Source: Serripes groenlandicus
Lineage: Eukaryota > Mollusca > Bivalvia > Cardiida > Cardiidae
Direction: 5' to 3'
DNA length: 64,000 nucleotides
Assembly (NCBI GenBank): GCA_031761405.1
Contig: JASEVX010000003.1
Span: 62,728,423-62,792,422, forward strand
A model generated the notes under the pieces. That model made no database searches. It worked only from the letters and a program-made list of their open reading frames with translations, and was not told where the DNA came from. Below are positions 1-11,299 of the stretch, one piece after another; the stretch's first letter is position 1; every line of letters starts with the position of its first letter. Both the position numbers and the translations under genes were made by a program.

Positions 1-990
1 AGTTCTAAATGTATTAACATCAATAATAGATAAATATGATTCTTGACAAAAAATTGTTTAAAGCCACAGTACTACGTAAGTTTCTTGTTTTCCAAACACC
101 CAGACATCCACTCCTGCATGTACTGATCTCTTCGACACGGGGTATTCTTGTAAATAAAACGTATCCAAGTTTATCATAATGCAATAGCATTTTATAACAG
201 AGTTTTACGAATGTACTTTTTGGTAATTTAAGAATACGAATCCAGTATTTTATTACTCTTTTTGATGACATAATTTGAACTGGATATCTACCAGTATCAC
301 CTAAAAACGGAAAGATTACATGCTTCTATACCTATATTCAACAGTCGTTTGCATGCATATATGTGTACATGCTCGATGCAATTCATATATTGAAGACCCC
401 ATAACTCAGACCTATATAGTATAACTGGTCATATCCTTGTGTCAAAGACTTTAAAAACTGTATTGACAGGAATATATGAGATTTTGTTGAATGTACTGAA
501 TAGATACATAAGAACCTTCTTCGCCTTAATTGAGGCGGCTTCTGCCATTTTATACATAGATAGTCTATTTGAAAAGTCAATACCAACATATGAAACATTC
601 TGTACAACTTCTATGTCTTTTCCATTGTAAAACCAATGCTCTTTTTTGGACAACTGACCACCTTTTTTTAAAACTACTACTTTAGTTTTTGGTATATTCA
701 CTTTTAAATTATAACTGTTGCAAAAGGTACTTAAACTATTCAATTGTTTTTGTAATCCACTAATAGTATCTGAAATAAGACCAATGTCATCTGCAAACAT
801 CAACAAACAGATTTCAGTTAAATCTGAAAAAAGCTGAATGCCTCTGACGTCACTGCTTTTCATTACATCATAGAGCTCATTGATAAATAATGAAAACAGT
901 ATCAGGTTTAAAGAATAACCCTGTCTAAGGCCAATCGGGCAATAGAAAACATCACTTATACCTTCATCTGATTAAACACATGCCTTGACA
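1..990 (-). mobile_element. APE-type LINE fragment: reverse transcriptase C-terminal half (decayed)
   Basis: On the reverse strand the translation from about 985 downwards reads a reverse transcriptase: a GLRQGYSLNLILFSLFINEL segment (RT motif around 860-930), then the catalytic box FADDIGLISD near 770-800, then the thumb/C-terminal part (KYWIRILKLPKS, near 215-260) typical of molluscan non-LTR elements. The frame is broken by an in-frame stop near 429-431 and by a frame change near 300, so the copy is dead. It runs off the left edge of the window and ends on the right exactly where a SINE begins, so its 5' half is missing. The C-terminal layout matches the longer LINE at 43-50 kb, which lacks this catalytic box. 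Seen: motifs and breaks. Known: FADD is the RT active site. Inferred: same broad LINE family. Confidence 0.88.
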
Positions 991-1255
991 CTACTATGTA
1001 ATGGTAGAGCGTCCGTCTTGGATGCGAGAGGTCGCTAGTTCGATCCCCGGGCGTTTCATACCAAATACTTTAAAAATTGTAGTCTCGGTTGCCGTCATTG
1101 GCGCTCAGGGTTGCGGGGTTAGCATTACGTTTGACTGACTGATGTCAGGATAAATGGACCAGTAGCACTGGTAACTTACCCAGGAAAACGCCGTGATATA
1201 ACTGAAAAATTGTTGAAAGCGGCGTTAAGCACCAAACATTCAATCAGTCAATCAA
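991..1255 (+). mobile_element. tRNA-derived SINE, near full length (family S1)
   Basis: The head has a pol III A-box-like stretch (GTAATGGTAGAGCG) and a B-box-like stretch (TAGTTCGATCCCC). A body follows with CAGGATAAATGGACCAGTAG, then the tail GTTGAAAGCGGCGTTAAGC and a CAATCAGT-type simple repeat. The same head, body and tail recur at 35985, 59348, 60182 and 61568, which fixes it as a SINE rather than a tRNA gene. It abuts the broken LINE on its left. Confidence 0.85.
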
Positions 1256-1260
1256 TGTGC

Positions 1261-2100
1261 AAGTACTCATTTACGGTTTCAACAAAATGAGAGACTAATC
1301 AAATCTGAGATTGAATCGTGATTTTTTTAAAATAGTGTTTCCATAAAACAACACAAATATACTAAAACATCCAAAAATATGACCTTCAATACGGCATCAC
1401 AGAATGTCGTTTTTCTCAGTGCCATACTTATGTTTCTATTTGTTCAGTACAACTAGAGATATCCGACAAAATATAAGATATAGCTCCAGACAGATAGACG
1501 GACGACGCCAAACCAATATCACATCTGCCTTTGGCGATAACAACCAAAATGCATATGCAACGCGTGTATATCTAGATCAACCAGTGTATCCCAGTCGGAT
1601 ACAAGACGGATGTTTGATGCAAAGCATCAAAGAGAAGCCGCAATATTTCGTTTCACATGAAGAAATAAGAAAACATATCATTTAAATCCACAAACATTAT
1701 AACCATTTAATCTGTAGTAGGCAGTAATGCTGATATCGATTATTGAAGATATAAGTTTTATGTAGGATATTTAACCTGGCAGGGTCTGTGTTTTAAGTAA
1801 ATGAGATAATTTAGAATTAAGCTGATCATAAAAAGTGACATATAATACTCAAGATAAATGGACAAGAGGTTATGATTTAAATTAGTACCAAAAACAATCA
1901 ACTATTTGTATTGAACACACGCCCTGTTATGATAATGTTTTATCAAATAATGCTGACACACAGAAAATCTGTTTTTCGTTTGTATCGGTAAGTCATGATA
2001 ATGGATAAGGGTTTCCCACATAAAACAAATCTGCAGTAGACGACTTTGAATTTATCAAGTAAAAAAACATCTCTATAAATCATCGTACGATAATTGAAAA
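1261..2100. other. Gene-free stretch with one dispersed repeat
   Basis: No supportable gene. The part at about 1600-1760 (AAAGAGAAGCCGCAATA and following, then a TTTAAATCCAC stretch) reappears in diverged form at about 9115-9240, so it belongs to a dispersed repeat. The open frame at 1404-1685 lies in this repeat and resembles no protein. Confidence 0.5.
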
Positions 2101-2424
2101 GTGTTGAATTATTGTATCAAATGCAGATATTGTTCATTATGAGCAATTTCTCCTTTTGCCACAATGATTTCAATGATGTTTACTCTGACAGACTTTAAAA
2201 TCATCAAGTACAAAACATAGAAAATCTCTATAAATGATAGTAAGATAATTGAAAAGAGTTGAAATTATTGTGGCAAATTGAGCAATTGAAAATCAAAGCT
2301 GTCGAATTACAAACGCACAATCTCGAGTTGACGAAACTGATGTGAACTCGTGTCGTGATTAGCATTCAGAAAATCAAGTAAACGTATTTCTATGTACACG
2401 TAATCCGAAAGACTGACAATAGCT

Positions 2425-2590
2425 GCAGCGACTTTTGAAAACATTGTGACAAAAAGAGAAATTGATCACGAGGAATTTATCCTTTTGCTACAATGTTTTC
2501 TACTTTATGTCCATAAATTATACCTTCATTTAGCAAGATGTTCCAATTTTTACTTAATGTGCTACGTATAAGGGAAAGGCTTAACATAGG
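2425..2590. mobile_element. TTAA-type MITE, degraded
   Basis: Carries the family core: GACTTTTGAAAACATTGTGAC, then GAGAAATTG...ATCCTTTTGC, then AAGGGAAAGGCTTAA at the right end. The left terminus is lost. A weaker relic with the hairpin part (TTATGAGCAATTTCTCC) lies at about 2130-2170. See 24384-24604 for the reference copy. Confidence 0.65.
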
Positions 2591-3095
2591 AACTAGTTTC
2601 AATTTTTTGAAAACGTTAAACCAGTGCTTGAAAATTTACTTGAATTTATTTCTCAAACTGTAAATTTACCAGTTGATATAAGAGTTGAAATGCTGTCTAC
2701 ATTTACAGTGATAAATTAAATACAGTTCAGTTAATCCGATCACACTTTGTTTGTAAGAACCAGAAGATTTCATTTCGTTTAAGTATTCTGGATGTTCACA
2801 TCGCATCCGTGATAAAACATGTTGTTGACTAGGCAAAATACACCGATATCGTGTTTACCGCGATATTCATGAAATGTGGAACTGCTACAGCGAAAAAGAC
2901 CAAAATTGATCTTGAAACAGATATTTCTGTGGTTTAAATCTTTTCATGTCTGCATTTTGCGATGAAAGTCAGATTATTAAAAGCAAAGCAAATGAAAAAT
3001 GTATGTGAAATTGCGATAAAAATGAAAATCTATAAATAGACTATAGATGAATGGTACTGTCTTTTATTTTAGCTCTTAACTTGATTCGGGAACCA

Positions 3096-3152
3096 GAGTC
3101 GCTGCGTGGCCGCTTACGACATTTACACACTAGACCAAATTGAGATCGGTTT
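3096..3152 (-). mobile_element. tRNA-like SINE head (reverse strand)
   Basis: On the reverse strand it reads GGTCTAGTGTGTAAATGTCG and then TCTGGTTCCCGAATC, spaced like A and B boxes of a tRNA-derived promoter. The flanks do not form an acceptor stem, so this is a SINE head or tRNA pseudogene, not a tRNA gene. Confidence 0.5.
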
Positions 3153-3164
3153 AAAACGCGACCT

Positions 3165-3290
3165 TAAATTAATGTACTTAGAAAGGACAAAGATATGTGG
3201 TCACGCTGGCAGGTCTAAATATTCTCCTTGACGGAAAATTAAAAGCATCCCTACAGGAAGCCGCCTCTTGGCGGCTTCCAATAAATTTCA
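3165..3290. repeat. Dispersed repeat ending in a perfect 10-bp-stem hairpin (copy 1)
   Basis: Contains TATGTGGTCACGCTGGCAGG, then GCATCCCTAC, then the hairpin GGAAGCCGCC-TCTT-GGCGGCTTCC at 3258-3281. An almost identical unit lies at 12190-12320 with the loop changed to TCCT and the stem kept. The same larger repeat seems to include the ACAGATATTTCTGTGG stretch (about 2917 and 11809). Confidence 0.7.
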
Positions 3291-3532
3291 TTTTATCATC
3301 AATAATTCACAAAATCTTTCGTGAAGTTTTACCACACGGTTTAAATCAGATAACATGACTGCATGCATAGACCGATCTGTACTCAAAAGAACTTGTTGTA
3401 AATGCATACATAGATTATTTTCCATGAGCATGACTCATGTACAGTTAAGGTTGAAGTTTCGAATCACTAACAAAACAAATAACGATGGCTTGAATGAAGA
3501 AAGAACAAATTTATAAAAGGCACACTATCTCA

Positions 3533-3755
3533 TCTTTCGGTTAGCGTCGGAGATTTTGAAACCGGGTGTCCCGGGTTCGATCCCCAGTCGCGGCATTACG
3601 GTCATGTTGGAGTGCCCTTGGGCAAGGCACATTTTCTAGCCTAGTACTGCTTTGTTCACCCAAGGATCATGAATAAGTGAACTGTCGCCGTGATATAACT
3701 GAAATAATGTTGAAAGCGGCGTAAAATCCCAATAAATAAATAAATAGATAAATAA
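3533..3755 (+). mobile_element. tRNA-derived SINE, second family (S2)
   Basis: The head reads GGTTAGCGTCGGAGATTTTG then CCCGGGTTCGATCCCC. The body contains TGCCCTTGGGCAAGGCAC, and the tail GTTGAAAGCGGCGTAAAAT is followed by (AATA)n. A second copy with the same head lies at 42700-42860. The tail is shared with the S1 family although head and body differ. Confidence 0.8.
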
Positions 3756-4545
3756 ATTTCATCTTTCATTTAATATTTGCTGACTCTAATTCACGTTAAG
3801 ATTTCTATTTCTGGATTGATTTCATTTGAACAGGTAGTTCCAGAAGTTCCGGATCGAGCGCGAGTGTTTCTGATCACGTGATTTTCTAGCCATAAAAATA
3901 ACTTGCAGTTAAGTTGACGGTCAGGGTGCAGATCAAAATGAATTAAAATTATCAAAATACATGCATCTTTCACAAATGCCAAACTTGTATGTGACTTATA
4001 TATACACGTATTCACAAATGCCAACTTGTATGTGGCTTACACATCTTCACAAATGACAAAATTGTACCCTTTTGTACGGAAGAGCTTAATGAATAGTGTT
4101 GCAATCGATGAGTTTATTTGAGTGAGGAGCGCAAATATTATATTTCAACTATGAGTAGCACCTGTCTTACTGAGACGTTCATAATGGCGCCACTATTTAT
4201 CATACCAGACCCTCAAATATATCGGGCGAAAACAAGCAGATTGGACTATACGAAAGTTGAAAAATAGTCGTAATTGACGATGTTGATCTACATTCACACT
4301 GGTCACACAATTATAGAAAATATGCAAGAAATTAAACGAATGTGAAATAATTTGAAATCAAATTGCAATTGATAAAGAGCTAACTTGTAGTAATAATGAA
4401 ATATAATGATGGATGTGGAAACAATTAACTGTAACGTAAACAAATACATTTGCAACGAAATTTGCAGTAAATTGGAAAAATATCAGAAATGCAGGAATAA
4501 TAATTGGAAGAAGAAGATCACTCACATTCTTAAAAATGATAATAA
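3756..4545. other. Gene-free stretch
   Basis: No gene or complete element recognised. A short direct repeat, CACAAATGCCAAACTTGTATG-like, occurs at about 3970-3990 and 4014-4032. The rest is AT-rich unique-looking sequence. Confidence 0.5.
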
Positions 4546-4828
4546 TGGGGTGGTGATGATAATGAATTGATAATGATGATGATGATCATCATCATCATCA
4601 TTTAAAGACTGAAAATTACGATGAGGCAAATAATGTAAATTAAAAATCATAATAATTTTAGTAATATTGATAATTATAAAATAATAATAATAATAATAAT
4701 AATAGAAATTATAATTTAAAAAAAGGGTTTAAAGTTATGATAGAAATAATGTAAATTATTACAATGATAACAAGAAGTAAAAGCAAGAAGAATGATAGGG
4801 ATACTAGATACTATCTATAGTAGTAGTA

Positions 4829-4867
<39 letters not shown>

Positions 4868-4877
4868 TTAATAATAC

Positions 4878-4910
<33 letters not shown>

Positions 4911-5056
4911 AATAATAATTATAATAATGATAATAATAATGAAATTAAAATGAAACTAATAATAGTAATAATAATTTTAAAGTAATGATGGAATAATGTT
5001 AACAATACTAATGATGAGAAGAAGAAGAAAAAAGAAGGGATAATAGATACTACTTA

Positions 5057-5120
<64 letters not shown>

Positions 5121-5157
5121 TGTAGTAGTAGTTGTAGTAGTAGTAATAATAATACTG

Positions 5158-5191
<34 letters not shown>

Positions 5192-5425
5192 AAAAATAAT
5201 TATAATAATGATAATAATAATGAAATCAAAATAAAACTAATAATAGTAATAATCATTTTAAAGTAATGATGGAATAATGTTAACAATAATAATGATGAGA
5301 AGAAGAAGAAAAAAGAAGGGATAAAAGATACTACTTATAGTAGTAGTATTATAGTAATAATAATAATAGATGTCTATTATTATTATTTTTATTTTTATTA
5401 TTATTATTATTATTACGAAGAATAA
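4546..5425. repeat. Microsatellite cluster: (GAT)n, (AAT)n and (TAG)n blocks
   Basis: Successive trinucleotide tracts: GAT/ATC at about 4565-4602, AAT at 4680-4705, TAG at 4818-4868, AAT/ATT at 4875-4935, TAG again at 5057-5150, AAT/ATT at 5155-5215 and ATT at 5370-5416. The TAG and AAT blocks come as a repeated larger unit of about 250 bp preceded by AGAAGAAGAAGAAAAAAGAA (about 5020 and 5300). Confidence 0.92.
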
Positions 5426-5429
5426 CGGT

Positions 5430-5915
5430 AGTTATGTTAGTCATAAACACAACGATAATAGTTTAGGTTTCAAACTTTGTCTACGAAAATATAACAAAAT
5501 AAAACACTTACAGAGGACCACCAACGCGCTTTTATGTTCACATTAAACTGGTCTCTGTCTAACAGTCAGTCGGTAATCATGCGCCCAAATCATGCGAAAA
5601 TAATACGTACGATTATATGTAATATATTCAAGAGAACTAGATAAGATGGAGTAAACAGGTCTTTCCTCCACGCTATTTATTGTATTACTCAACCAAATCC
5701 TATTTGTGGGTACTCAAAAGAATCGTCTCACTAGACGATTATTTTGAGCACCCATAACATAAGGTTGGAATGACAAATAAGGATTTTAGAACATGAAAAA
5801 CGCCCCTAATCTAGAGCTCTGCGTGACGGTTTTCGGTTGAACAATTGCTATAGTGTTGTCCCTTTTTCTATACAAATAAACCAATCCCCTTCTGATAGAT
5901 ATGTCATTGCCGTAA
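5430..5915. repeat. Repeat unit R3, copy 1 (follows the microsatellite cluster)
   Basis: Shares long stretches with 7215-7750 and more weakly with 19215-19410: the AACAGTCAGTCGGTAATCAT block, the hairpin at 5713-5757 and AAACCAATCCCCTTCTGATA near 5878. Copies 1 and 2 are both preceded by the AGAAGAAGAAAAAAGAAGGG plus trinucleotide tract, so tract and unit moved or duplicated together. No coding content. Confidence 0.75.
5713..5757. repeat. Imperfect hairpin inside R3
   Basis: Arms GGGTACTCAAAAGAATCGTCT and AGACGATTATTTTGAGCACCC around a CACT loop, with few mismatches. The equivalent at 7483-7527 (R3 copy 2) keeps most of the pairing. Confidence 0.7.
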
Positions 5916-6307
5916 TAATTCTTGGACGAACGTATACCTTTCGTTCAAATGGGCTCAAATGCTGAAAAGAATCTTAATTACTTAATTCTTGAAATGTATC
6001 ATTTACGATATGTCAATGCTTTGCACAAATATAAATATAATAACATAGTATTTACACCAAATGAAGAGTTTCAAGGACGTTCGGAAATCGTTGGGCTGGA
6101 AAGATGTTTGTGAGATCTACCATCTTGTAACCCTCCAGTAGTAAAATATTTCCACTTAACCCTTTCCCTTCTACCGATTTGATATCCTACTGGTTAATAT
6201 ATTCGATTCGGGCGTAGCGGGTCGAATGTTTGAAACCAAGTTGTGCCGCCGGCTACCAAACCGTACAAAAAGCCTGTCTGCGTGGTGCCTTGAAAATTAA
6301 GACTCGG

Positions 6308-6341
<34 letters not shown>

Positions 6342-6460
6342 CTGGGGTTTAACGCCGTTTTTAACAATTTCTCAGTCATATCACGGCGGCCAGTTCACAT
6401 ACACATGTGTTTCCTGGTTTTCTCACACCAGTACTCCACACAACAATCTTCTCAAGCAAT
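6308..6460 (-). mobile_element. SINE 3' fragment (family S3, reverse strand)
   Basis: Begins with (GATT)n at 6308-6340 and continues GGGGTTTAACGCCGTTTTTA and TCACGGCGGCCAGTTCAC, the reverse complement of the SINE tail. It matches the full-length reverse copy at 59599-59903 but stops before the tRNA-like head. Confidence 0.78.
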
Positions 6461-6554
6461 AAGACTCGGGAAAAATATATTTTTAGGACAAAGGTGTTTT
6501 ATACGTCAGGAATGACTGGACCTTTCAATAGTGGTGACACTATAAAAAACACTA

Positions 6555-6780
6555 ACTTATAGGTGTAGACGCCTCTGCAGCAGACGATTTTTAAAAACAT
6601 TATGGCAAAAGGAGACTTTGCTCATGATGAACAATTTCTTCTTTTGTCACTATTTGTTCAATTATATTCAATTGGCTGGGGTTTTTTTTTGGGGGGGGGG
6701 GGGGGGGGGGGGCCAAATTGTTTTCAAACTCGTCTGCTGCTGATTAGTTGTATATCGAAAAGAGTCAAAATAGTTTTGAT
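6555..6780. mobile_element. TTAA-type MITE interrupted by a polyG tract
   Basis: The left arm has GACGCCTCTGCAGCAGACGA, then AACATTATGGCAAAAGGAGA and the internal hairpin arms around GCTCATGATGAACAATTTCT. The right arm has AAACTCGTCTGCTGCTGATT. A T-run followed by about 22 G (6690-6712) sits in the middle. No coding function. Confidence 0.75.
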
Positions 6781-7084
6781 TGTAAATTTACAATTTATGC
6801 AAAAACTGCAAACCTGAAGTGATATATCTACCTTATTTTTCTTTTGGAGATAAAGTTTCTTGAATGGATGTTTTGGAATGGTAATGCCCATACCTGCCTA
6901 TTTAATTTTTACGTTATTAAGTAGAACGATACCAACGATAAAACACGTTTTACATATTTTTTTTGTGTGTTTTTATGGTTATTTTGTTTTCTGAATTATT
7001 TTTCTTTTGAAAGTGACTTATAGGCCCATGGGGTCAGGTGTTATTAATTACGTTTTGTACCATTGTTTTGTTGACGTACATACA

Positions 7085-7755
7085 CATGTAACTATAATAA
7101 AATATTTACACAATGATGACAAGAAGAAGAAAAAAGAAGGGATAATATATACTACTTAAAGTAGTAGTGGTATAGTAATAATAGTAATAAATATTATTAT
7201 TATTATCATTATTATTAAGAAGAATAAGTCATAACAACAATGATTATAGTTTACGTTTCAAACTATGTCTATGAAAATATAACAAAATAGGACCACCCAC
7301 TCGCTTTTATTTACACCTTAAACTGATCCTTGTCTAACAGTCAGTCGGTAATCATGCGAAAATAATACGCACGGGTATATTTAATATATATACGTCTTCC
7401 AGAGTACTCACTTATCTAGATAAGAGGGAGTGAACAGGTCTTTTCCCCACAGTATTTATCTTATTACTCAACCAAATCCTATTTGTGGGTACTCAAAAGA
7501 ATCGTATCACTGAGACGATTTTTTTGAGTACCAACAACATAGGGATTGAATGTCAAATAAATATTTTAGAACATGAAAAACGCCCCTAATCTAGAGCTCT
7601 GCGTGACGGTTTTCGGTTGAACAATTGCTATAGTGTTGTCCCTTTTTCTATACAAATAAACCAATCCCCTTGTGATAGATATGTCATTGCCATAATACTT
7701 CTTGGAGAGTATAGAGAAAACGTTTTGGGAAAAGTAGACGTTAATTTTTCGTCTG
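7085..7755. repeat. Repeat unit R3, copy 2, with short trinucleotide tract
   Basis: Begins with AGAAGAAGAAAAAAGAAGGG and an (ATT)n tract (about 7195-7216), then follows copy 1 through the CAGTCAGTCGGTAATCATGC block, the hairpin at 7483-7527 and the AAACCAATCCCCTTGTGATA block. Its last ~95 bases are repeated again at 7900-7992. Confidence 0.75.
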
Positions 7756-7899
7756 CTGCATAAACGTTTGGTCTTGGTCATATCACCATTTATATCATTT
7801 GTAAATTGCCAAAGGCAAGATGCCGATTAGCGAATATAAACTTGTCAAATTATGCAAATACGACTAAATAATATGTAGATAGAAATTGAAGACTTTTCT

Positions 7900-7992
7900 G
7901 AAACCAATCCCCTTCTGATAGATATGTCATTGCCATACTAATTCTTGGAGAGTATAGAGAAAACGTTGTGGGAAAAGTAGACGTTAATTTAA
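7900..7992. repeat. Partial third copy of the R3 end, beside the gap
   Basis: Nearly identical to 7657-7750 (AAACCAATCCCCTTCTGATA through GAAAAGTAGACGTTAATTT). Its position about 30 bases before the run of N suggests that repeat collapse caused the assembly gap. Confidence 0.75.
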
Positions 7993-8024
7993 GACTGTTG
8001 AATTATATAATCAGGCTTCCTAAC

Positions 8025-8224
8025 NNNNNNNNNNNNNNNNNNNNNNNNNNNNNNNNNNNNNNNNNNNNNNNNNNNNNNNNNNNNNNNNNNNNNNNNNNNN
8101 NNNNNNNNNNNNNNNNNNNNNNNNNNNNNNNNNNNNNNNNNNNNNNNNNNNNNNNNNNNNNNNNNNNNNNNNNNNNNNNNNNNNNNNNNNNNNNNNNNNN
8201 NNNNNNNNNNNNNNNNNNNNNNNN
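8025..8224. other. Assembly gap of 200 N
   Basis: A run of exactly 200 undefined bases, the usual placeholder for a scaffold gap of unknown size. Any frame crossing it is meaningless. Confidence 0.99.
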
Positions 8225-8299
8225 GTTTTCCATTCATAAGAACAGGTATGTTTCGTTACCGTTTGATAGGCAATAGCTTAAACTGGTTTATGGTTGTGT

Positions 8300-8326
8300 T
8301 GACTATGGAACACAAGGGCTGAATGT
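8300..8326. mobile_element. Terminus of a short TIR element; rest lost in the gap
   Basis: GACTATGGAACACAAGGGCT matches the right TIR of the element at 15389-15575 (GACTATGGAACACAGGG). The left half would fall in or before the gap. Confidence 0.55.
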
Positions 8327-8329
8327 AAC

Positions 8330-9075
8330 GTTCTCTTTCTATCTTTGGCTCGTTTTCGTATATCTTCTAATACTTCGCGATGCGTTGTAAAACTAATTAA
8401 TGATAAAGTTTCAACAACATCAATTGGCGGTATTTCACAGAGGTGGCTACATAGTTTACACACTCATTGGTGAATTAATTGCAATGCATGCTAGAACGCT
8501 GCATGACAAGGAAACTATATTGAAATTCCAATTAAAATATCAAAAATAAGCAAAAAAACAACACTCTGTATCTACATTTTCTTGTTACTAAAAAGAAAAA
8601 ATGGTGGCATATTTGTGTTACCTCGTTTGAAATAATTTATATAATACTGTTAAAATTAACATGATTCATTTGTATAAACAAAAGTATATTTACACTGTGC
8701 AAAAATGAATGGTTCTTTCCTGGAGATTATTTTACATTAAACTACGTTAATACAAAATAATCCAAATTGTAGGGGTCAGTCTAGTATGGTATCATACAGT
8801 CACAGTCACAGCTGCCTAAAAACAACTGAACATGTTATTTTTCCAAAACATTGATGAACAAATACATGCACTGTTATTCTTTCAAAGTCTCAATAAGTGT
8901 GAATATTCAATGAACAGGTTGTAGAAGTTGTTGATCTGAAGGTCCTTACAGATCGGTCGGTGGTAGTTTTTACTCTGAAGTGTTTTTCACGATATACAAT
9001 TTCTATCAATGTTAGATACCGTCCTAGCGATTTTGCAACACGATGCGAATGAATTTTGAAATTATAAACACAAGG
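8330..9075. other. Gene-free stretch
   Basis: No gene or repeat recognised. The short frames present (for example 8278-8463, reverse) have no recognisable motif. Confidence 0.5.
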
Positions 9076-9079
9076 GCCG

Positions 9080-9330
9080 TGTTGTGTATGTGTACAACTT
9101 TAAACAAGACGAATGTTTGACGCAAACCGTCAAAGAGAAGCCGCAATTGTTCGTTGTTCATGTAGAAATAGGACAAAAGAACATTTAAATCCACTAACAA
9201 CTGTAGACGGTAATACGCTGACATATTTATCCCTTTGAAGACTGTTGTATACTTCAAATTACCTCCCTTTAAGCAATACAAGGATATTTACCTTGTGATT
9301 CGTATGAATAAGGTTAATAAATATTGAAAT
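9080..9330. repeat. Dispersed repeat R1, copy 2
   Basis: AAAGAGAAGCCGCAATTGTT through AAATCCACTAACA resembles 1628-1700. The following TACTTCAAATTACCTCCCTT and GTATGAATAAGGTTAATAAA resemble 11699-11770. The unit therefore bridges two other copies. Confidence 0.6.
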
Positions 9331-9519
9331 TATATGAATGAAAACTATTATTTAAATTAGTAACAACATCAAAATCAAATTTAAGCCAAGATAAATGTGT
9401 ACACATTTCATTAATTATTTGTAGATACCTAATGTATAGGTAATATATCTATAGGTGCTACCTATTTACGAAAAAACGCAAGATAATTATAAACAAAAAT
9501 TAAAGAGCATCCTAAAAAG

Positions 9520-9960
9520 GATTTATAAGTAATTGACTAGACAATAATAATGTTAATGTCATGTTTCGTGCATTATCAAAAAATATTTGGAATTCGTATT
9601 GCTGTCGTCTATTATTAAGAACAGAAAATAATAAAGTAAAGACTTTCAGAAAATCAAGGAATACATTTATAATGAACGAGGTTAAAACATGATGGCCAAG
9701 ATGATCCTTAATCGATCACCTGCATTATGGTAAAGAAGCAAAAAGATCAGCCCTTTGCTGATGCCACCTGGCGACTGCCTTTTTCAACAAATGATGTAAG
9801 GGGTCACATTTCTGCTAAACCCTTTCCCTATTAGAGACGGTTTCTGAGGCCTTTGCAACAGACGATTTAGGGAAAGATTGTCGCTAAAAGAACAATTGCT
9901 CCTTATGAGAAAGTTATCCTTTTGCCACAATGTTTGATAAAATAGCTCATGTATAGGAAG
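9520..9960. repeat. Dispersed block R4, copy 1, carrying a MITE
   Basis: GTAATTGACTAGA, GAATTCGTATTGCTGTCGTC, AACAGAAAATAATA and GATGCCACCTGGCGA occur in the same order at 35150-35430. Both blocks then run into a TTAA-type MITE at the same point (here AAACCCTTTCCC near 9819, body to about 9960), so the two blocks were duplicated after the MITE arrived or together with it. Confidence 0.7.
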
Positions 9961-10205
9961 TTGGGGTATTTCATGTTGATACCACTTTTTTGCGGGAAAC
10001 GACGTAGCTCCATTGACGTTACGCCAAGAAGACGTGTTACGGAAATGACGTCACGTCCTTCTTTGGCTACGATACAGTCAACATTTAGGTTCGGGCGTAG
10101 AAGTCTAATGCTGTCGTTTTTTTGACGAACGGGAAATTATTTCTTACAGAGTTCCATTTATTTTTAACTTTTCGTACAAATGTTAATTCCCACAAAACAC
10201 AGCAC
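9961..10205. other. Gene-free stretch
   Basis: Contains ATGACGTCACG near 10046, which matches a CRE/ATF-type site by sequence, but no gene is attached to it. Nothing else is recognisable. Confidence 0.4.
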
Positions 10206-10207
10206 TT

Positions 10208-10395
10208 TAATGATCTTAAATATCGATTTAAAAAAAAAAGAGATTAAAAAGACGACAATAATTTAAAAAATCCGTGTTTTTCGTGCCATTTTATACATAC
10301 CCAAAATATCGATTTAAAAAATTTTATTAAAAAGACGACAATCATTTTTTTTCAATCCGTGTTTCTCGTCTCATTTTATACATACCCAAAATGGC
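10208..10395. repeat. Direct tandem duplication, unit about 90-95 bp
   Basis: AAATATCGATTTAAAAA, AAAAAGACGACAAT, ATCCGTGTTT and CCATTTTATACATACCCAAAA occur twice in the same order, at about 10218-10305 and 10309-10393. Confidence 0.8.
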
Positions 10396-10524
10396 GGCCC
10401 CATGGATTTGGCCAGTTTCATTTCAGAAAGCTTCATGGGGTATTGAAAAAAATAAAAAAAATAATTCTCACACCTGTTACCTATAACGAAATAACCCCAT
10501 TTATGGTTTTTTTTCGTATGATTA

Positions 10525-11292
10525 TAGGGCTGTAACGATACATTCGAATAAACGATATAATCGAATACAGGTCTGTACGATACGTATTCGTTATTCGCCT
10601 CATCTATATTCGAATATTTACGAATATAATAAAAAGCTGTATGATTTAAATTAAATTCAATGTAACTGAACTACAAACATAACAAACCTTTTGTCACACT
10701 TGAAAACCTCTGCATTCGGCGCTATATTTATATAGTACCCCACCCACAACAACTGACCACTGATTTTGCGACATGTTTTTTTTTTTTCATTTCTCAAAAA
10801 AGAAAATTGATATTGTGTTCGCTAAGATTTATTTTGACATAAGTTTTTGTGTGTTTAAAATGTGTTTTTAATGAATTATGAATTATAATTCGATTGAAAA
10901 TAGAGAATTCTCATTTAATGACAACAAAAACCCGTCAACAAAATATAGCGAATCACACGGAAATTTAAATCATTGAATCTCCGGCCAAATATACGTCGAA
11001 TGTATGTAAACATTTCGGATTTACGAAAGGATTCAAGGTAGACATTCCATCTCACAATATGACGTCAGGTAAAACTCGTTAAAACGCTACATTAAATTCA
11101 CAATTTCTTTCCCTTGCTTATGCCTATTATAAAATCAAAGTACTGAAAATATTAAGTTGATATTTTATGATTTAATTTGTGTTTACATGTTGTTAAATGC
11201 ATGACAATATTCGTGAATAAATATTCGTATTCGTTACCCTGTATTCGTGATACATATCGTATTCGCCACCTAGTGTATTCGTTACAGCCCTA
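10525..11292. mobile_element. Non-autonomous hAT-like element
   Basis: Terminal inverted repeats TAGGGCTGTAACGATACATT and (right end) GTATTCGTTACAGCCCTA bound 768 bp; ATTCG-rich subterminal repeats lie inside both ends. Flanks TATGATTA (10517) and TATGAATA (11295) could be an 8-bp target duplication with one mismatch, though two bases off the right end. There is no transposase frame. The TIR type and 8-bp duplication fit the hAT superfamily; this is inference. Confidence 0.72.
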
Positions 11293-11299
11293 GGTATGA

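Noticed and set aside
991..1060. Possible genuine tRNA gene
   Set aside because: Promoter boxes present but no acceptor stem, and the downstream body and tail recur as a SINE; the same applies to 29821, 59348, 60182 and 61568.
1404..1685. 93-codon forward frame with a hydrophobic start
   Set aside because: Lies in a dispersed repeat whose other copy (9.1 kb) does not keep the frame.
3258..3281. Histone-type 3' stem-loop
   Set aside because: The stem and loop do not match the histone consensus and there is no histone gene nearby.
7968..8276. Frames running across the N gap
   Set aside because: Undefined bases; no information.
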